Origin: an uncultured Alphaproteobacteria bacterium
Lineage (GTDB): Bacteria > Pseudomonadota > Alphaproteobacteria > Micropepsales > Micropepsaceae
Direction: 5' to 3'
DNA length: 64,000 bases
NCBI GenBank assembly: GCA_903857685.1
Contig: CAIOFO010000033.1
Location: 1-64,000, forward strand
Shown: positions 1 to 8,224 of the stretch, in pieces
How positions within the stretch are numbered: position 1 is the stretch's first letter
Layout of the letters: each line of letters opens with the position of its first letter
Notes under the pieces: model-generated
Database searches by the model: none
The model's input: only the letters and a program-made list of their open reading frames with translations
What the model was told of the DNA's origin: nothing
Translations under genes and position numbers: made by a program

Positions 1-585
1 AACGCCGGTCAGGCCGCTCGTCATGCTGCCGACGGCGATGTTGCGATAACGATAGTCAAGGAACAGATCGACATCATCCGACACCGAATAGGCGAGGCCG
101 GCGATGCCCTGATAGGCCAGGCCAACCTGCGCGCCATTAACAGCATCGAATTGCTGGGCGCCGAGGCCAAATGGCCCCCTCACATGCACATGGCTTCTGC
201 CGGCGCCAATGCCGGCCCCGATCGAAAGCTTCCAGGCTTCGTCGAGGGGAATGTCATACACCAGGTTCGCCATATCGGTTTCCACCGAGGTGTAGCCGCT
301 GCCGCCGCTGCCGCTGGGAGACTTTACCGTATGACCGCTCCAGCCGATTTCGTCTTCGAGGCGAAAACCGTTGTCCCAGGCATAACCAACCGAGCCGGCA
401 ACGAGCGCGCCACCGCTGGCTTTGGATTTTATCACGTAGGCGGGGACGGGAGCGGAGGTGAGCTTGATACCGCTCTGTTGATCCCAGCCAGCGCCAAGAC
501 CCAGATACCAGCCGTCTGCGGCCATTGCCGGTGTCGAAAGCGCAAGCGCCGCGACGCCTGCCAAGGCGATCATGCGAATTTTCAT
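1..585 (-). CDS. Outer-membrane beta-barrel protein (porin/Omp25-like), C-terminal part outside window
   Basis: Reads leftwards off the window edge: 195 codons are present and no stop is reached. The start at 585 is preceded by AGAGGG five bases upstream, a strong ribosome binding site. The protein begins with a signal peptide of about 22 residues (MKIRMIALAGVAALALSTP, ending near PAMAA). The mature part has alternating polar/hydrophobic strands rich in Gly and aromatics (DGWYLGLGAGW, GGALVAGSVGYAW, VDLFLDYRYRNI), as in eight-stranded surface-antigen or OmpA/Omp25-type barrels of alphaproteobacteria. It would sit in the outer membrane. It is separated from the downstream-reading btaB by 144 bp, so it likely has its own promoter there, which I could not place. 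Substrate or role cannot be given. Confidence 0.8.
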   Translation of the reverse strand, partial: MKIRMIALAGVAALALSTPAMAADGWYLGLGAGWDQQSGIKLTSAPVPAYVIKSKASGGALVAGSVGYAWDNGFRLEDEIGWSGHTVKSPSGSGGSGYTSVETDMANLVYDIPLDEAWKLSIGAGIGAGRSHVHVRGPFGLGAQQFDAVNGAQVGLAYQGIAGLAYSVSDDVDLFLDYRYRNIAVGSMTSGLTGV

Positions 586-729
586 TTTAACCCTCTGAAA
601 TGACCGACGGGCAGGAAAACCCCACCAAATTTCGCCAGAATGAATAGTTGCCCTTATAACGACGAAGCGGCCAAAAGTCTCCATCGCAACTGCACCATTG
701 GAATCGATTGGGCGGCTCTTGGCAAGGTT

Positions 730-1422
730 TTAGCCCTGTCCTGTGTCAGTCAGGCCACATGCTAATGATCCCAATTTACCTTTGGCCGCCGAAAGCCGGA
801 AAGCATAGCGCCCCGGGAACAGCGTAAGTCCCTTTGGAAACAGGTTTTCCAGGCTCGCCAGCAGCCGGATTCTGGGCGTGACATGAAACAGTCCCAGCCA
901 GGCCCGCAGCAGGGTTCTGCCGGGCAGAGTCTTGAAGTCGCCAAAATCCACAATATGCACATGGCCTTGATCGGAAAGCGCATTCGCAGCTGCAACAAGA
1001 GCTCGGCGCCAGTCCGGGATCATAGAGAGGCTGTAGGAGAACAGGACGCGCTCGAAGCCGTCCTGGCCGAACTGCGCCGGCGACAAATTTTCGGCCAGAC
1101 CGTGGACCAGGGTTACCCGTCCCGACAGACCCGCCCGTGCCAGTTGGGCCCGTGCGGTCATCAGCATCTGGGCCGAGGCATCCAGGCCGTACAACCGGGC
1201 GTTGGGGAAGCGCCTGGCGATGGCGATGAGGTTGCGCCCAGTGCCGCAGCCAATTTCGACCAGCCTCTCACCCGCTTCCAGACCCAGATCTGCAATCAGG
1301 GAATCGCGGCCCACGAGGTAATATTTCCTAGTGAAATCATAGACATAGCGCTGCCGCTGATAAACCTTGTCCATCAGCCCGGAATGGCCGCCTTCAGCAG
1401 AGTGGGCGACGGGAATAGACAT
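730..1422 (-). CDS. btaB: SAM-dependent methyltransferase BtaB-like (betaine lipid synthesis)
   Basis: Class I SAM methyltransferase of about 230 residues. Motif I is VEIGCGTGRN, followed by an acidic GLDAS motif II. The N-terminus MDKVYQRQRYVYDFTRKYYL is the signature of BtaB, which trimethylates diacylglyceryl-homoserine to DGTS, a phosphorus-free betaine lipid. Assignment is greatly strengthened by the upstream partner btaA, whose 3' end it overlaps by 29 bp with the chosen start (1422, MSIPVAHS). Another in-frame ATG at 1374 would start directly at MDKVYQ; the open frame also extends upstream to 1482. The enzyme should act at the inner membrane on lipid substrate. In other bacteria btaAB is induced by phosphate starvation; I see no clear Pho box here. 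Confidence 0.82.
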   Translation of the reverse strand: MSIPVAHSAEGGHSGLMDKVYQRQRYVYDFTRKYYLVGRDSLIADLGLEAGERLVEIGCGTGRNLIAIARRFPNARLYGLDASAQMLMTARAQLARAGLSGRVTLVHGLAENLSPAQFGQDGFERVLFSYSLSMIPDWRRALVAAANALSDQGHVHIVDFGDFKTLPGRTLLRAWLGLFHVTPRIRLLASLENLFPKGLTLFPGRYAFRLSAAKGKLGSLACGLTDTGQG

Positions 1423-2614
1423 GAAAGCCACCATAGATGGAGGAGCGGTCCTGGGCATGCAGCACCCGGCTCTGCCACTCATGGTAGAGCCACGGCGTCA
1501 GAAGGTCGGCAGGCAGTTTCTCCGGCAGCGGCGAATCCGGGCCTGCGGTGCGGAAAATCACCTTGGCGTCCCGCGAATCGGCCGTGCGGTCAATTTCGGC
1601 CCACAAGGCGGCAAGCTGCTGCGCGCTCATCCAGTCCTGCGAATCGAGCAGGACAAAGCGGTGAAGTGACTGGGCGGGCTGGCGCCGCAGATAGTCCACC
1701 AGGGAATCGTGATGCACGCTGACCAGTCCCAGCCGCGCCTTGAGGGTGGCGTAATTTTCCCGCCGCAAATAGGCCGGCACCGCCTCGCGGTGGTCCAGGT
1801 CGTAGGAGCGGCCAAAGGCCTGCCAGGCGAAATAATTGTCGCGCATGGGAAAATCGCAGGCCAGCCGCTCCACCCGCTCGCGAAGAACCTGGATGGCATC
1901 GCCATTGCTGGACGAAACCAGCGCGTCATATTGGGCGGGCGGTATCCCCAGGGCATAGAGCGAGAGCGGCGATTTTGATATCAGCTTCACCGCGGCGGAA
2001 TCGAACAAGGGCGCGATCAGCGTGTCGAAGGCGACCCTTTGTTCGCGGGCATTCTTGGCATCCAGCAAACCGCCCAGCTTTTTTCCATGCAGCCGCGCCA
2101 CCACATGCAGCAAACCGATGAAACGGCCCAGCAGCCCGTGGTAATAAAGCCCGCGCGCGAACATCTCGATGCGGCGGCGCGGCCCGATCTTCTTCTGCCA
2201 ATAGGCCAGGGTCTGTGAATCGAGCTTGGCGGCGAGGCAATCGTCGAAGAGCCGGATATTGGCCGCATCCGTGCCCATGCCGAAAAAGCGGAAAAAACTT
2301 TCGTGATCCGGCAGGTGCGCCAGCGCCGCCAGTTTCAACCGCGTCAGCGCGACGTGGTTGGGATTGAGGTCCAGGGCGATGATCTGCGCCTGCGCGCTGG
2401 CAAGGTAATTGAGAATATTGCAGCCGCCGCTGGCGATGGTCAGCACGCGATGATGGGGCGCAAGCTGCAGCGCCTCCAGGTCCACACTGGGATCTTCCCA
2501 GATCTGGTTGTAGACAAAGCCCTGGAACATCAGGGTGAACAGCCGTTCCAGCGCACCGCGCCCCGTGCTCAAAGGGCGTTGATGGGCGGCGCGTTCCAGG
2601 AGCAGATTGGCCAT
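1394..2614 (-). CDS. btaA: BtaA-like SAM:diacylglycerol 3-amino-3-carboxypropyl transferase (DUF3419)
   Basis: A 406-residue DUF3419 protein. The family hallmark FVYNQIWEDPSVDLEAL lies near residue 40, followed by a Rossmann-like glycine motif (LTIASGGCNILNYLA) and an acidic strand (IIALDLNPNH) expected to bind SAM. BtaA moves the 3-amino-3-carboxypropyl group of SAM to diacylglycerol, giving diacylglyceryl-homoserine, the substrate of BtaB encoded next. The start at 2614 (MANLLLERA) is favoured over the upstream ATG at 2662 because GAGGG lies nine bases before it and family members are about 400 aa. It is the first gene of a two-gene operon, divergent from tesB with 65 bp between starts. Together they predict that the cell can replace phospholipids with DGTS. 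Confidence 0.87.
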   Translation of the reverse strand: MANLLLERAAHQRPLSTGRGALERLFTLMFQGFVYNQIWEDPSVDLEALQLAPHHRVLTIASGGCNILNYLASAQAQIIALDLNPNHVALTRLKLAALAHLPDHESFFRFFGMGTDAANIRLFDDCLAAKLDSQTLAYWQKKIGPRRRIEMFARGLYYHGLLGRFIGLLHVVARLHGKKLGGLLDAKNAREQRVAFDTLIAPLFDSAAVKLISKSPLSLYALGIPPAQYDALVSSSNGDAIQVLRERVERLACDFPMRDNYFAWQAFGRSYDLDHREAVPAYLRRENYATLKARLGLVSVHHDSLVDYLRRQPAQSLHRFVLLDSQDWMSAQQLAALWAEIDRTADSRDAKVIFRTAGPDSPLPEKLPADLLTPWLYHEWQSRVLHAQDRSSIYGGFHVYSRRPLC

Positions 2615-2679
2615 AATGGGATACCCTCGCGAATCGACATGAAGGGGATAGGGCATTTGCATGACGGATTGGCGAAGCC

Positions 2680-3540
2680 ATGACGGATGACGCCAGGAAG
2701 GCCATCGCCGATGTTCTGGCCTTGCTCGATCTGGAGCTGATCGAGGAGAATATTTATCGCGGCGTCAGCCCGCCGGGGCGGCTCCAGCGCGTGTTCGGCG
2801 GCCAGGTTGCGGGCCAGGCGCTGGTGGCGGCGACGCGCACGGTCGAACCGTCACGCATTTGTCATTCTCTGCACGCCTATTTCCTGCGCCCCGGCGATCC
2901 CAGGATTCCGATCCTGTATGAAGTGGATCGTTCGCGCGATGGCCGCAGTTTCAGCGTCCGCCGGGTTGTGGCCATCCAGAACGGCAAGCAGATTTTCATT
3001 CTCGCCGCCTCCTTCCAGACACCGGAACAGGGCTATGAGCACCAGTTTCCCATGCCCGATGTGCCGCCGCCCGAATCCCTGGAAGACGAAATCGAGGTCC
3101 GGCGAAAAGACCCCGGCCAGATCCCCGAGCTGCTGCGCGAATGGCTGACGCAGGCGCGGCCGTTCGAAGTAAGGCCGGTCATCCTGGACCCGCCGGGCGA
3201 CCGGCCGCCGCGCCCGCCTTACAACAATATCTGGTTCCGCGCCGCCGGGCCGGTGCCCGCGGCGCTCACCCAGGCGCTGCTGGCCTATGCCTCGGACTCC
3301 TCGCTGCTTTCGACCTCGCTGCTGCCGCACGGCAAAGGCATTTTCTCGAATTTGCAGGTGGCCAGCCTGGATCACGCCATGTGGTTTCATCGCCCCTTCC
3401 GCTTCGATGACTGGCTGCTCTATGCCCAGGACAGCCCCTCGGCTTCGGGCGCGCGCGGCTTCAACCGCGGCGCGATTTACTTGCGGGATGGAACGCTGGT
3501 CGCTTCGGTGGCGCAGGAAGGGCTGATCCGGCCGCGTTGA
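2680..3540 (+). CDS. tesB: Acyl-CoA thioesterase II (TesB family)
   Basis: A 286-aa double-hotdog acyl-CoA thioesterase, the usual length for TesB. It hydrolyses acyl-CoA to free fatty acid and CoA in the cytoplasm. Visible family features are the N-terminal hotdog with RVFGGQVAGQAL and SLHAYFLRPGD, the strand DRSRDGRSFSVRRV, and the second hotdog with DSSLLSTSL, SLDHAMWFHRPFR and the terminal VASVAQEGLIR. The Asp, Ser/Thr and Gln of these last motifs correspond to the catalytic triad of E. coli TesB. It starts 65 bp from btaA on the opposite strand. Shared lipid context with btaAB is suggestive only; TesB is a common housekeeping gene. Confidence 0.92.
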   Translation: MTDDARKAIADVLALLDLELIEENIYRGVSPPGRLQRVFGGQVAGQALVAATRTVEPSRICHSLHAYFLRPGDPRIPILYEVDRSRDGRSFSVRRVVAIQNGKQIFILAASFQTPEQGYEHQFPMPDVPPPESLEDEIEVRRKDPGQIPELLREWLTQARPFEVRPVILDPPGDRPPRPPYNNIWFRAAGPVPAALTQALLAYASDSSLLSTSLLPHGKGIFSNLQVASLDHAMWFHRPFRFDDWLLYAQDSPSASGARGFNRGAIYLRDGTLVASVAQEGLIRPR

Positions 3541-3549
3541 CGCGCCGTT

Positions 3550-4122
3550 TTACGGACAGGTCGCGCCGGGAATCTGCGCCACGCGGCGCGGCTTGGAATA
3601 GAAGGTGCTGCTCATCGCATAGGGCCCGGACAGGTTGATGATGCCCGGGATGTTGATGGTGACCGGCAGGGAATAGCTGTAACTCACCTCGGTCATGATG
3701 ACGCTGCCGCCGCCGCCGGAGGTGATGACGCCCTGGGCAGCGGTGGGAAAGGTATAGGTGCTGTTGGCGGTCCGCGCCGTGCCGCCCTGGGTGCAGCTCC
3801 AGGCCACTTTGCCGCTGGTGGCCGTGTTGTTGTCGATCACGCTGGAAATGGTGATCTGGGCCGGCGTGGTGGAATAGGGATACAGCATCGCCGACAGGGC
3901 GCTGAACACATTGGTCATGTCGGAGGTGGTGATCGTGCTTTCCTGCGCCACCAGGTCCGATCCGACGCTGCTGAGATTGATGACATCGGCATGCACGCCC
4001 AGCGCCAATGCCAGCTCGGTCAGGCCGAAAAACATCCCGATCATCACCGGCGCGACAAAGGCGAATTCCACCGCGATGGCGCCGTCCCGACGGGTGATGA
4101 ATTGCAGCAGCCGCCCGAGCAT
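3550..4122 (-). CDS. TadE/TadG-type minor pilin or pilus assembly protein
   Basis: About 190 residues. Near the N-terminus it has the TadE-like segment RRDGAIAVEFAFVAPVM followed by a hydrophobic helix (IGMFFGLTELALAL), which is the pseudopilin-type signal cleaved at the Gly/Ala-Glu region. The rest is an extracytoplasmic, Ser/Thr-rich domain ending in a Cys-containing tail (IPGATCP). Second gene of a two-gene unit with the TadE at 4127-4744: the upstream TGA and this ATG are four bases apart. A start at 4158 (MSPTPPARS), overlapping the upstream gene, is possible but has no ribosome binding site. It probably works as a minor component of the Flp pilus encoded by this locus. Confidence 0.75.
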   Translation of the reverse strand: MLGRLLQFITRRDGAIAVEFAFVAPVMIGMFFGLTELALALGVHADVINLSSVGSDLVAQESTITTSDMTNVFSALSAMLYPYSTTPAQITISSVIDNNTATSGKVAWSCTQGGTARTANSTYTFPTAAQGVITSGGGGSVIMTEVSYSYSLPVTINIPGIINLSGPYAMSSTFYSKPRRVAQIPGATCP

Positions 4123-4126
4123 GGGA

Positions 4127-4744
4127 TCAGCAGACCGCGCCGGAGGTGTAGGGCTCATTGCGGAAGGCCGTGGTCGCCGACAGCAGATGCTGGCTGCCCG
4201 CCATGTTGACCAGGAAGAATGAGAGAACCGGCGTGATCACGGTCCAGTTGTAGGTGGCGCGCACCAGCACCACGTCGCAGGGTGCGCCGGGGCTGTAACT
4301 GTCCGCCACGGCCAGCAGGTTGCCGTTGACGTCGGTGGAATTGCTGAAATTGGTGCCGAAGCCGCCGCTGTAATTCTGCACATTGACATGCAGCGAGTTG
4401 GTGCAATCGGTCATCAGGCCGGAAATTCCGCAGCAGACCTGGTCCTTGAACCATTGCTGAGAGGAGGTATAGGCCCCGACAACGCCAGAACCGGAGCATT
4501 TGGTGGCGCTGGCATAGGCCGTGCCCTGCGCCGAGCCAGTGCGCACCAGGCGGCCGGTGGTCTGGACGGCATATCCCAGCGTGTTCTGGGCATAGAACAG
4601 GATTCCTGTTTCCATGATGCCCAGCAGCAGGGTGAAAAACACCGGCGCCAGAAACGCGAATTCGATTCCGGCCGCGGCACGATTCGCGTTGACACGCAGG
4701 TGGCGGCGCAGAACACGCAGTTTTTTTCGAAAGCGGAACGTCAC
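4127..4744 (-). CDS. tadE: TadE-family pseudopilin
   Basis: About 205 residues with an N-terminal basic stretch (RFRKKLRVLRRHLR), then NRAAAGIEFAFLAPVFFTLL, the conserved TadE prepilin-like motif with Glu after the cleavage region, and a membrane helix. The extracytoplasmic part is Cys-containing (CSGSG, QVCCGISG, SGAVC). I chose a GTG start at 4744 because GAGAGG lies eight bases upstream; the open frame continues to an ATG at 4792 without such a signal. In the Tad system TadE is processed by the CpaA/TadV peptidase and is needed for pilus formation. First gene of a leftward pair, divergent from tadG with 263 bp between. Confidence 0.8.
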   Translation of the reverse strand: MTFRFRKKLRVLRRHLRVNANRAAAGIEFAFLAPVFFTLLLGIMETGILFYAQNTLGYAVQTTGRLVRTGSAQGTAYASATKCSGSGVVGAYTSSQQWFKDQVCCGISGLMTDCTNSLHVNVQNYSGGFGTNFSNSTDVNGNLLAVADSYSPGAPCDVVLVRATYNWTVITPVLSFFLVNMAGSQHLLSATTAFRNEPYTSGAVC

Positions 4745-5007
4745 GGTTAAGCCTCTCCCGACCGCGGATTTGTAGCGTCTTGCCGGCAGCAAGCGAAGAC
4801 AAAGCGGCTTTCTTGCTCAACAAGCGGTTAAGCGGCTTGCCAATTGGTTAGCGGCCAGGCCGCGCGTTTACAGTTTCTTTACAAAGATTGACGTTGGAAG
4901 GTTCCGTCCGGTTTCACTAACTAAGCGGAAACCAGAACAACCAAAAGCAACTGCATTTTCATTCCTTTGCGCCATGATGGGCGGGCTTCGATAGGCATGA
5001 AAATCTG

Positions 5008-6756
5008 ATGCGAACAGTCTCAAGGCTTTGCGCGCGCGCGCGATCCTTCTTCACCGCGACCTCCGGCAATCTCGCCGTGATCCTGGCGCTGTCGGCGATT
5101 CCGCTGACGCTGGCGATGGGCGCGGGCGTGGACTATGCGCGCGGTCTGGTGGTGCATTCCAACATGGCCGATGCGCTGGACGCGGCCGGCCTGGCGGTCG
5201 GCGCCGCCGCCACCAAGCCCACTTCCTGTTCTTCCGACGGCAGCAGCAGTTCGACCACCGGCAATGGCGGCAGCAACAACACGCCCTGCGCCCCGCTGCA
5301 GCTTGTCGCCCAGCAATATTTCAACGCCAATTTCAAGCAGGACAGCGGCGCCGACACCGTCAGCAAGGTGAGCATTTCCATCGCCAACCAGGGCGTCACT
5401 TTGTCGGTGTCGGACAATGTGCCCACCACATTCCTGGCTGCCGCCGACCACCTGCTGAATTCCACCGCGCTCAACAACATGCTGGTCACCGCCAGTTCCA
5501 CCGTGGTGTGGGGCCAGACCAAATTGTGGGTTGCCCTGGTGCTCGACAATACCGGCTCCATGAGCCAGACCGATTCCAGCGGCACCAGCAAGATTTCCGC
5601 CCTGCAGACCGCCTCGCATAACCTGATCACCACGCTGCAAAGCGCCTCGACCACGGTCGGCGATGTCGAGATGTCGCTCGTCACCTTCGCCAAGCTGGTG
5701 AATATCGGAACGTCCTATGTCAATTCTTCCTATATCGACTGGACCGACTGGGACGCGCAGCCGCCGGGCGGGGCGCCTTCGACGTCCGTAGGGCCGGGCA
5801 GCAATTGCCCCTGGAGCAGTAACAGCAATGGCTTTGGCTGCGTTGACGGGCAAGCCACCAGCTGGTCCTCCTCGAGCGGCCCGAACACAAATTCGACCAA
5901 CACGGTGCCGTCCAGCGGCACCTATTCGGGCTATATCTGCCCGGGCGTAATTCAGACCTACACCTCCACCGGCAGCCTGGCGGGCCTGGGCGGCCATTAT
6001 TTCAACGGCTGCTATACCAGCACCGCCATCAACAATGTCGTCGGCTCCGGAAGGTTTGCCAGTTGCAACGGCTACAGCAATTGCACTTGCACGGGCAGCG
6101 GCAACGGCAAGGTCTGCACCCAGATTACGGGCTACAGCCACGCCTGGGTGACCAATCCCACCAGCAGCTGGAGCGGCTGCATCGAGGACCGCACCCAGAA
6201 TTACGACACCACCAACACCGCGCCCAGTTCCACCGCGACGAATTTTCCCGCCGCCAACGACGATAATTGTCCGACCACGACGGTGACGCCGCTGCCCGGA
6301 ACCTGGACTGCCGCGCAATGGACGACGCTGGGCACCGAGATTGACAATATGACGGCGCAGGGGTCCACCAACCAGACCATCGGCCTGGCGCATGGCTGGC
6401 AGAGCCTGACCAATGCCGGTCCCTATAGCGCCCCGGCTCTGCCGTCCAACACCAGCCAGTACATCATCCTGATCAGCGATGGGCTCAACACCATGGATCG
6501 CTGGTATGGCAATGGCTCGGCCCAGGCGAGCGGCGTGGATACCCGCATGGCCTTGGCCTGCACCAACGCCAAGGCCGCCGGAATCACCATCTACACCATT
6601 TTCGTGGACCTGAATGGCACCCAGGGCAACTCCACCGTGCTGCAGAATTGCGCCACCGACACAACCAAATATTTTGACCTGACGACCTCCGGCGCGATCA
6701 TCACCACCCTGAACGGCATCGCCTCGCAGATCACCAACTTGCGGGTGAGCAGATGA
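5008..6756 (+). CDS. tadG: TadG-like pilus assembly protein with von Willebrand factor A domain
   Basis: 582 residues. N-terminal TadG-like segment (TATSGNLAVILALSAIPLTL) with a membrane helix at about residues 22-42, then an extracytoplasmic part. A vWA domain starts near residue 175 with the metal-site motif DNTGSMS (D at about 181) and continues in the C-terminal third (YIILISDGLNTMD, ITIYTIFVDLNG). A long Ser/Thr/Gly-rich insertion with about ten cysteines (roughly residues 255-420) interrupts the vWA fold; its spacing suggests disulfides. The protein likely anchors or tunes Flp pili at the envelope. The stop overlaps the start of the following desaturase-like gene (ATGA). The start is preceded only by a weak AGG and by a three-codon ORF whose TGA overlaps this ATG. 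Confidence 0.85.
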   Translation: MRTVSRLCARARSFFTATSGNLAVILALSAIPLTLAMGAGVDYARGLVVHSNMADALDAAGLAVGAAATKPTSCSSDGSSSSTTGNGGSNNTPCAPLQLVAQQYFNANFKQDSGADTVSKVSISIANQGVTLSVSDNVPTTFLAAADHLLNSTALNNMLVTASSTVVWGQTKLWVALVLDNTGSMSQTDSSGTSKISALQTASHNLITTLQSASTTVGDVEMSLVTFAKLVNIGTSYVNSSYIDWTDWDAQPPGGAPSTSVGPGSNCPWSSNSNGFGCVDGQATSWSSSSGPNTNSTNTVPSSGTYSGYICPGVIQTYTSTGSLAGLGGHYFNGCYTSTAINNVVGSGRFASCNGYSNCTCTGSGNGKVCTQITGYSHAWVTNPTSSWSGCIEDRTQNYDTTNTAPSSTATNFPAANDDNCPTTTVTPLPGTWTAAQWTTLGTEIDNMTAQGSTNQTIGLAHGWQSLTNAGPYSAPALPSNTSQYIILISDGLNTMDRWYGNGSAQASGVDTRMALACTNAKAAGITIYTIFVDLNGTQGNSTVLQNCATDTTKYFDLTTSGAIITTLNGIASQITNLRVSR

Positions 6757-7580
6757 CCTGGACCTTTGTCCGCGAATCCGCCTGGCAATTCGCCCTGACG
6801 CTGTGGCATGTGCTGCCCTGGCTGGCGGCGATGGGCGCGGTGTTCAGCGTGCTGTCGCTGTTCATGCCCTGCAATCCCGGCCGCCCCTGGTGGCAGAAGA
6901 AGAATCTCGTCACGGATTTCGCCTACTGGATCTTCGTGCCGGTCTTCACCCGCTATCTGCGCGTCTGGCTGACGGTGATGGGCACCCTGCTGTTCTTCCA
7001 TATCACAGACGGGCAGGCGATCGCGGACTTCTACGACCACGGCCACGGCCCGCTGTCCACCCTGCCGCTCTGGGTGCAGGCCGCGATTTACCTGGTGATG
7101 GGCGACTTCGCGCTCTATTGGAGCCACCGCATGTTCCATGACGGCTTCTTGTGGAAATACCATGCCGTTCATCATGTCGAAAAAGAGGTGGAATGGATTT
7201 CCGCGGCGCGCTTTCATCCCGTCAACCTGCTGCTGGGCGCGGTCGCGGTGGATGTCGCGGCCCTGCTGGCCGGCATCTCGCCGGAGATTTTCATCGTCAT
7301 CGGCCCCTTCAACACCATCTATTCGGTGTTTGTGCACGCCAATCTCAACTGGCGGCTGGGCTGGTTCAAATATGTGCTGGTGAGCCCGGTGTTTCACCGC
7401 TGGCATCATGTCAGCGCGGTCCGCGACACGAATTACGCCAGCACCTTTCCCATCTGGGACCTGATGTTCGGGACATTCTATCTGCCCGAAGACGCGCTGC
7501 CGGACGGCTATGGCATCGAAGACGAGAAAATGCCGGCCGGCCTGGTGCCGCAGCTGCTGTATCCGCTGCTTCAGGAGTGA
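6753..7580 (+). CDS. Sterol desaturase / fatty acid hydroxylase superfamily membrane protein
   Basis: 275 residues with three or four membrane helices (LAAMGAVFSVLSLF; TVMGTLLFFHI; AAIYLVMGDFALYW; LLLGAVAVDVAALLA). The di-iron histidine boxes of the superfamily are complete: HRMFH, HAVHH and HRWHH, plus a further His in HANLNW. Members hydroxylate or desaturate lipid chains or sterols at the inner membrane using O2. The substrate cannot be told from sequence. Its ATG overlaps the TGA of tadG by four bases, so the two are co-translated, an unusual partner for a pilus gene. The stop is followed by a 185-bp gap containing two hairpin repeats. Confidence 0.88.
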   Translation: MTWTFVRESAWQFALTLWHVLPWLAAMGAVFSVLSLFMPCNPGRPWWQKKNLVTDFAYWIFVPVFTRYLRVWLTVMGTLLFFHITDGQAIADFYDHGHGPLSTLPLWVQAAIYLVMGDFALYWSHRMFHDGFLWKYHAVHHVEKEVEWISAARFHPVNLLLGAVAVDVAALLAGISPEIFIVIGPFNTIYSVFVHANLNWRLGWFKYVLVSPVFHRWHHVSAVRDTNYASTFPIWDLMFGTFYLPEDALPDGYGIEDEKMPAGLVPQLLYPLLQE

Positions 7581-7675
7581 GCTTGCGGCCGCGTTGCGCC
7601 GCGCATTCACCCAGGCGCAATTGCGCTGCCGCTACACTTCAAGAATGAGGTTGTTGCGCTGCGCGGCTTCGCCGC

Positions 7676-7700
7676 GTGGCACGACGCTGTCGCTAGCCAC
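7676..7700. repeat. Hairpin repeat, loop ACGACGCTGTCGCTA, copy 1
   Basis: Arms GTGGC and GCCAC enclose ACGACGCTGTCGCTA. Further pairing outside is possible (CGC before, CGCG after, one bulge). One of five related hairpins in the window; the loop is kept while the arms change together. Confidence 0.6.
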
Positions 7701-7731
7701 CGCGCAAAGCCGATTGCAGCGGCGACTACGC

Positions 7732-7756
7732 GCGACACGACGCTGTCGCTAGTCGC
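7732..7756. repeat. Hairpin repeat, loop ACGACGCTGTCGCTA, copy 2
   Basis: Arms GCGAC and GTCGC enclose exactly the same 15-base loop as the copy 31 bp to the left, although both arms differ from that copy. It ends ten bases before the stop of the leftward pilus N-domain gene. Confidence 0.6.
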
Positions 7757-7765
7757 CTACGCCGC

Positions 7766-8224
7766 CTATTGCCCGCCGGCGGCGCTCTTGGCGGCGGCGC
7801 TGTGGGTGGCCAGCTGGCTGTTGATGGCTTCAAAGGCGTCCTTGCCGTCACCCGGCTCCGGCATCGCCTCGCAATGGCTGGCCGTGCAGCTATAGGTGGC
7901 GCGCTGGGTGCCGCGATTGAGCACCAGGGTGGAATCGGCGCTGGCGGCGCTGGCCAGGACCGCGACGGTCGTATCGGAAACCTGCTTGCCGTCGCCATCC
8001 AGCGCCACGATGTTGGTGTTGCCGAAGCCCTTGCCGATGACGAATGCATGGCGGGCGTCGATCATGTTGATGTCGGCGATGGAAGGATTGCCGACATAGA
8101 CCGTGGCCACCGGCACGGCGAAACTCACGGTGCGCACTTCGTCCATCGCCAGCGCGATGCCGGCCGCAAAGGCGGGCGCGGGAAGGGCGAGGGCGAGGCT
8201 GGCGGCGAGGATCACTTTGCGCAT
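7766..8224 (-). CDS. Stand-alone pilus-assembly N-terminal domain protein (CpaC N-domain-like)
   Basis: 152 residues with a signal peptide (MRKVILAASLALALPAPAFA). The mature part, IALAMDEVRTVSFAVPVATVYVGNPSIADINMI..., matches the small N-terminal domain found in front of RcpA/CpaC secretins: compare the CpaC of this window (SLVVELDTEAHDVLVSSPDIVDAVV). No secretin domain follows, so this is a free periplasmic copy. A C-terminal tail carries two cysteines (YSCTASHCEAM). Start 8224 is chosen because it begins the signal peptide and has AAGG eleven bases upstream; the frame stays open to 8329. It lies back to back with the pilin gene. Function is inferred: perhaps secretin stabilisation or pilus anchoring. 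Confidence 0.75.
   Translation of the reverse strand: MRKVILAASLALALPAPAFAAGIALAMDEVRTVSFAVPVATVYVGNPSIADINMIDARHAFVIGKGFGNTNIVALDGDGKQVSDTTVAVLASAASADSTLVLNRGTQRATYSCTASHCEAMPEPGDGKDAFEAINSQLATHSAAAKSAAGGQ

Noticed and set aside
1394-1482. Upstream start of btaB at 1482
   Set aside because: The extension MSGRAGCCMPRTAPP is inside btaA and absent from family members; the start at 1422 is more likely.
2615-2679. SAM riboswitch in front of btaA
   Set aside because: The gap is only 65 bp and shows no conserved SAM-I or SAM-II core.
5020-6393. 457-codon open frame on the minus strand
   Set aside because: Opposite tadG, Gly/Ala/Arg-rich with no domain.
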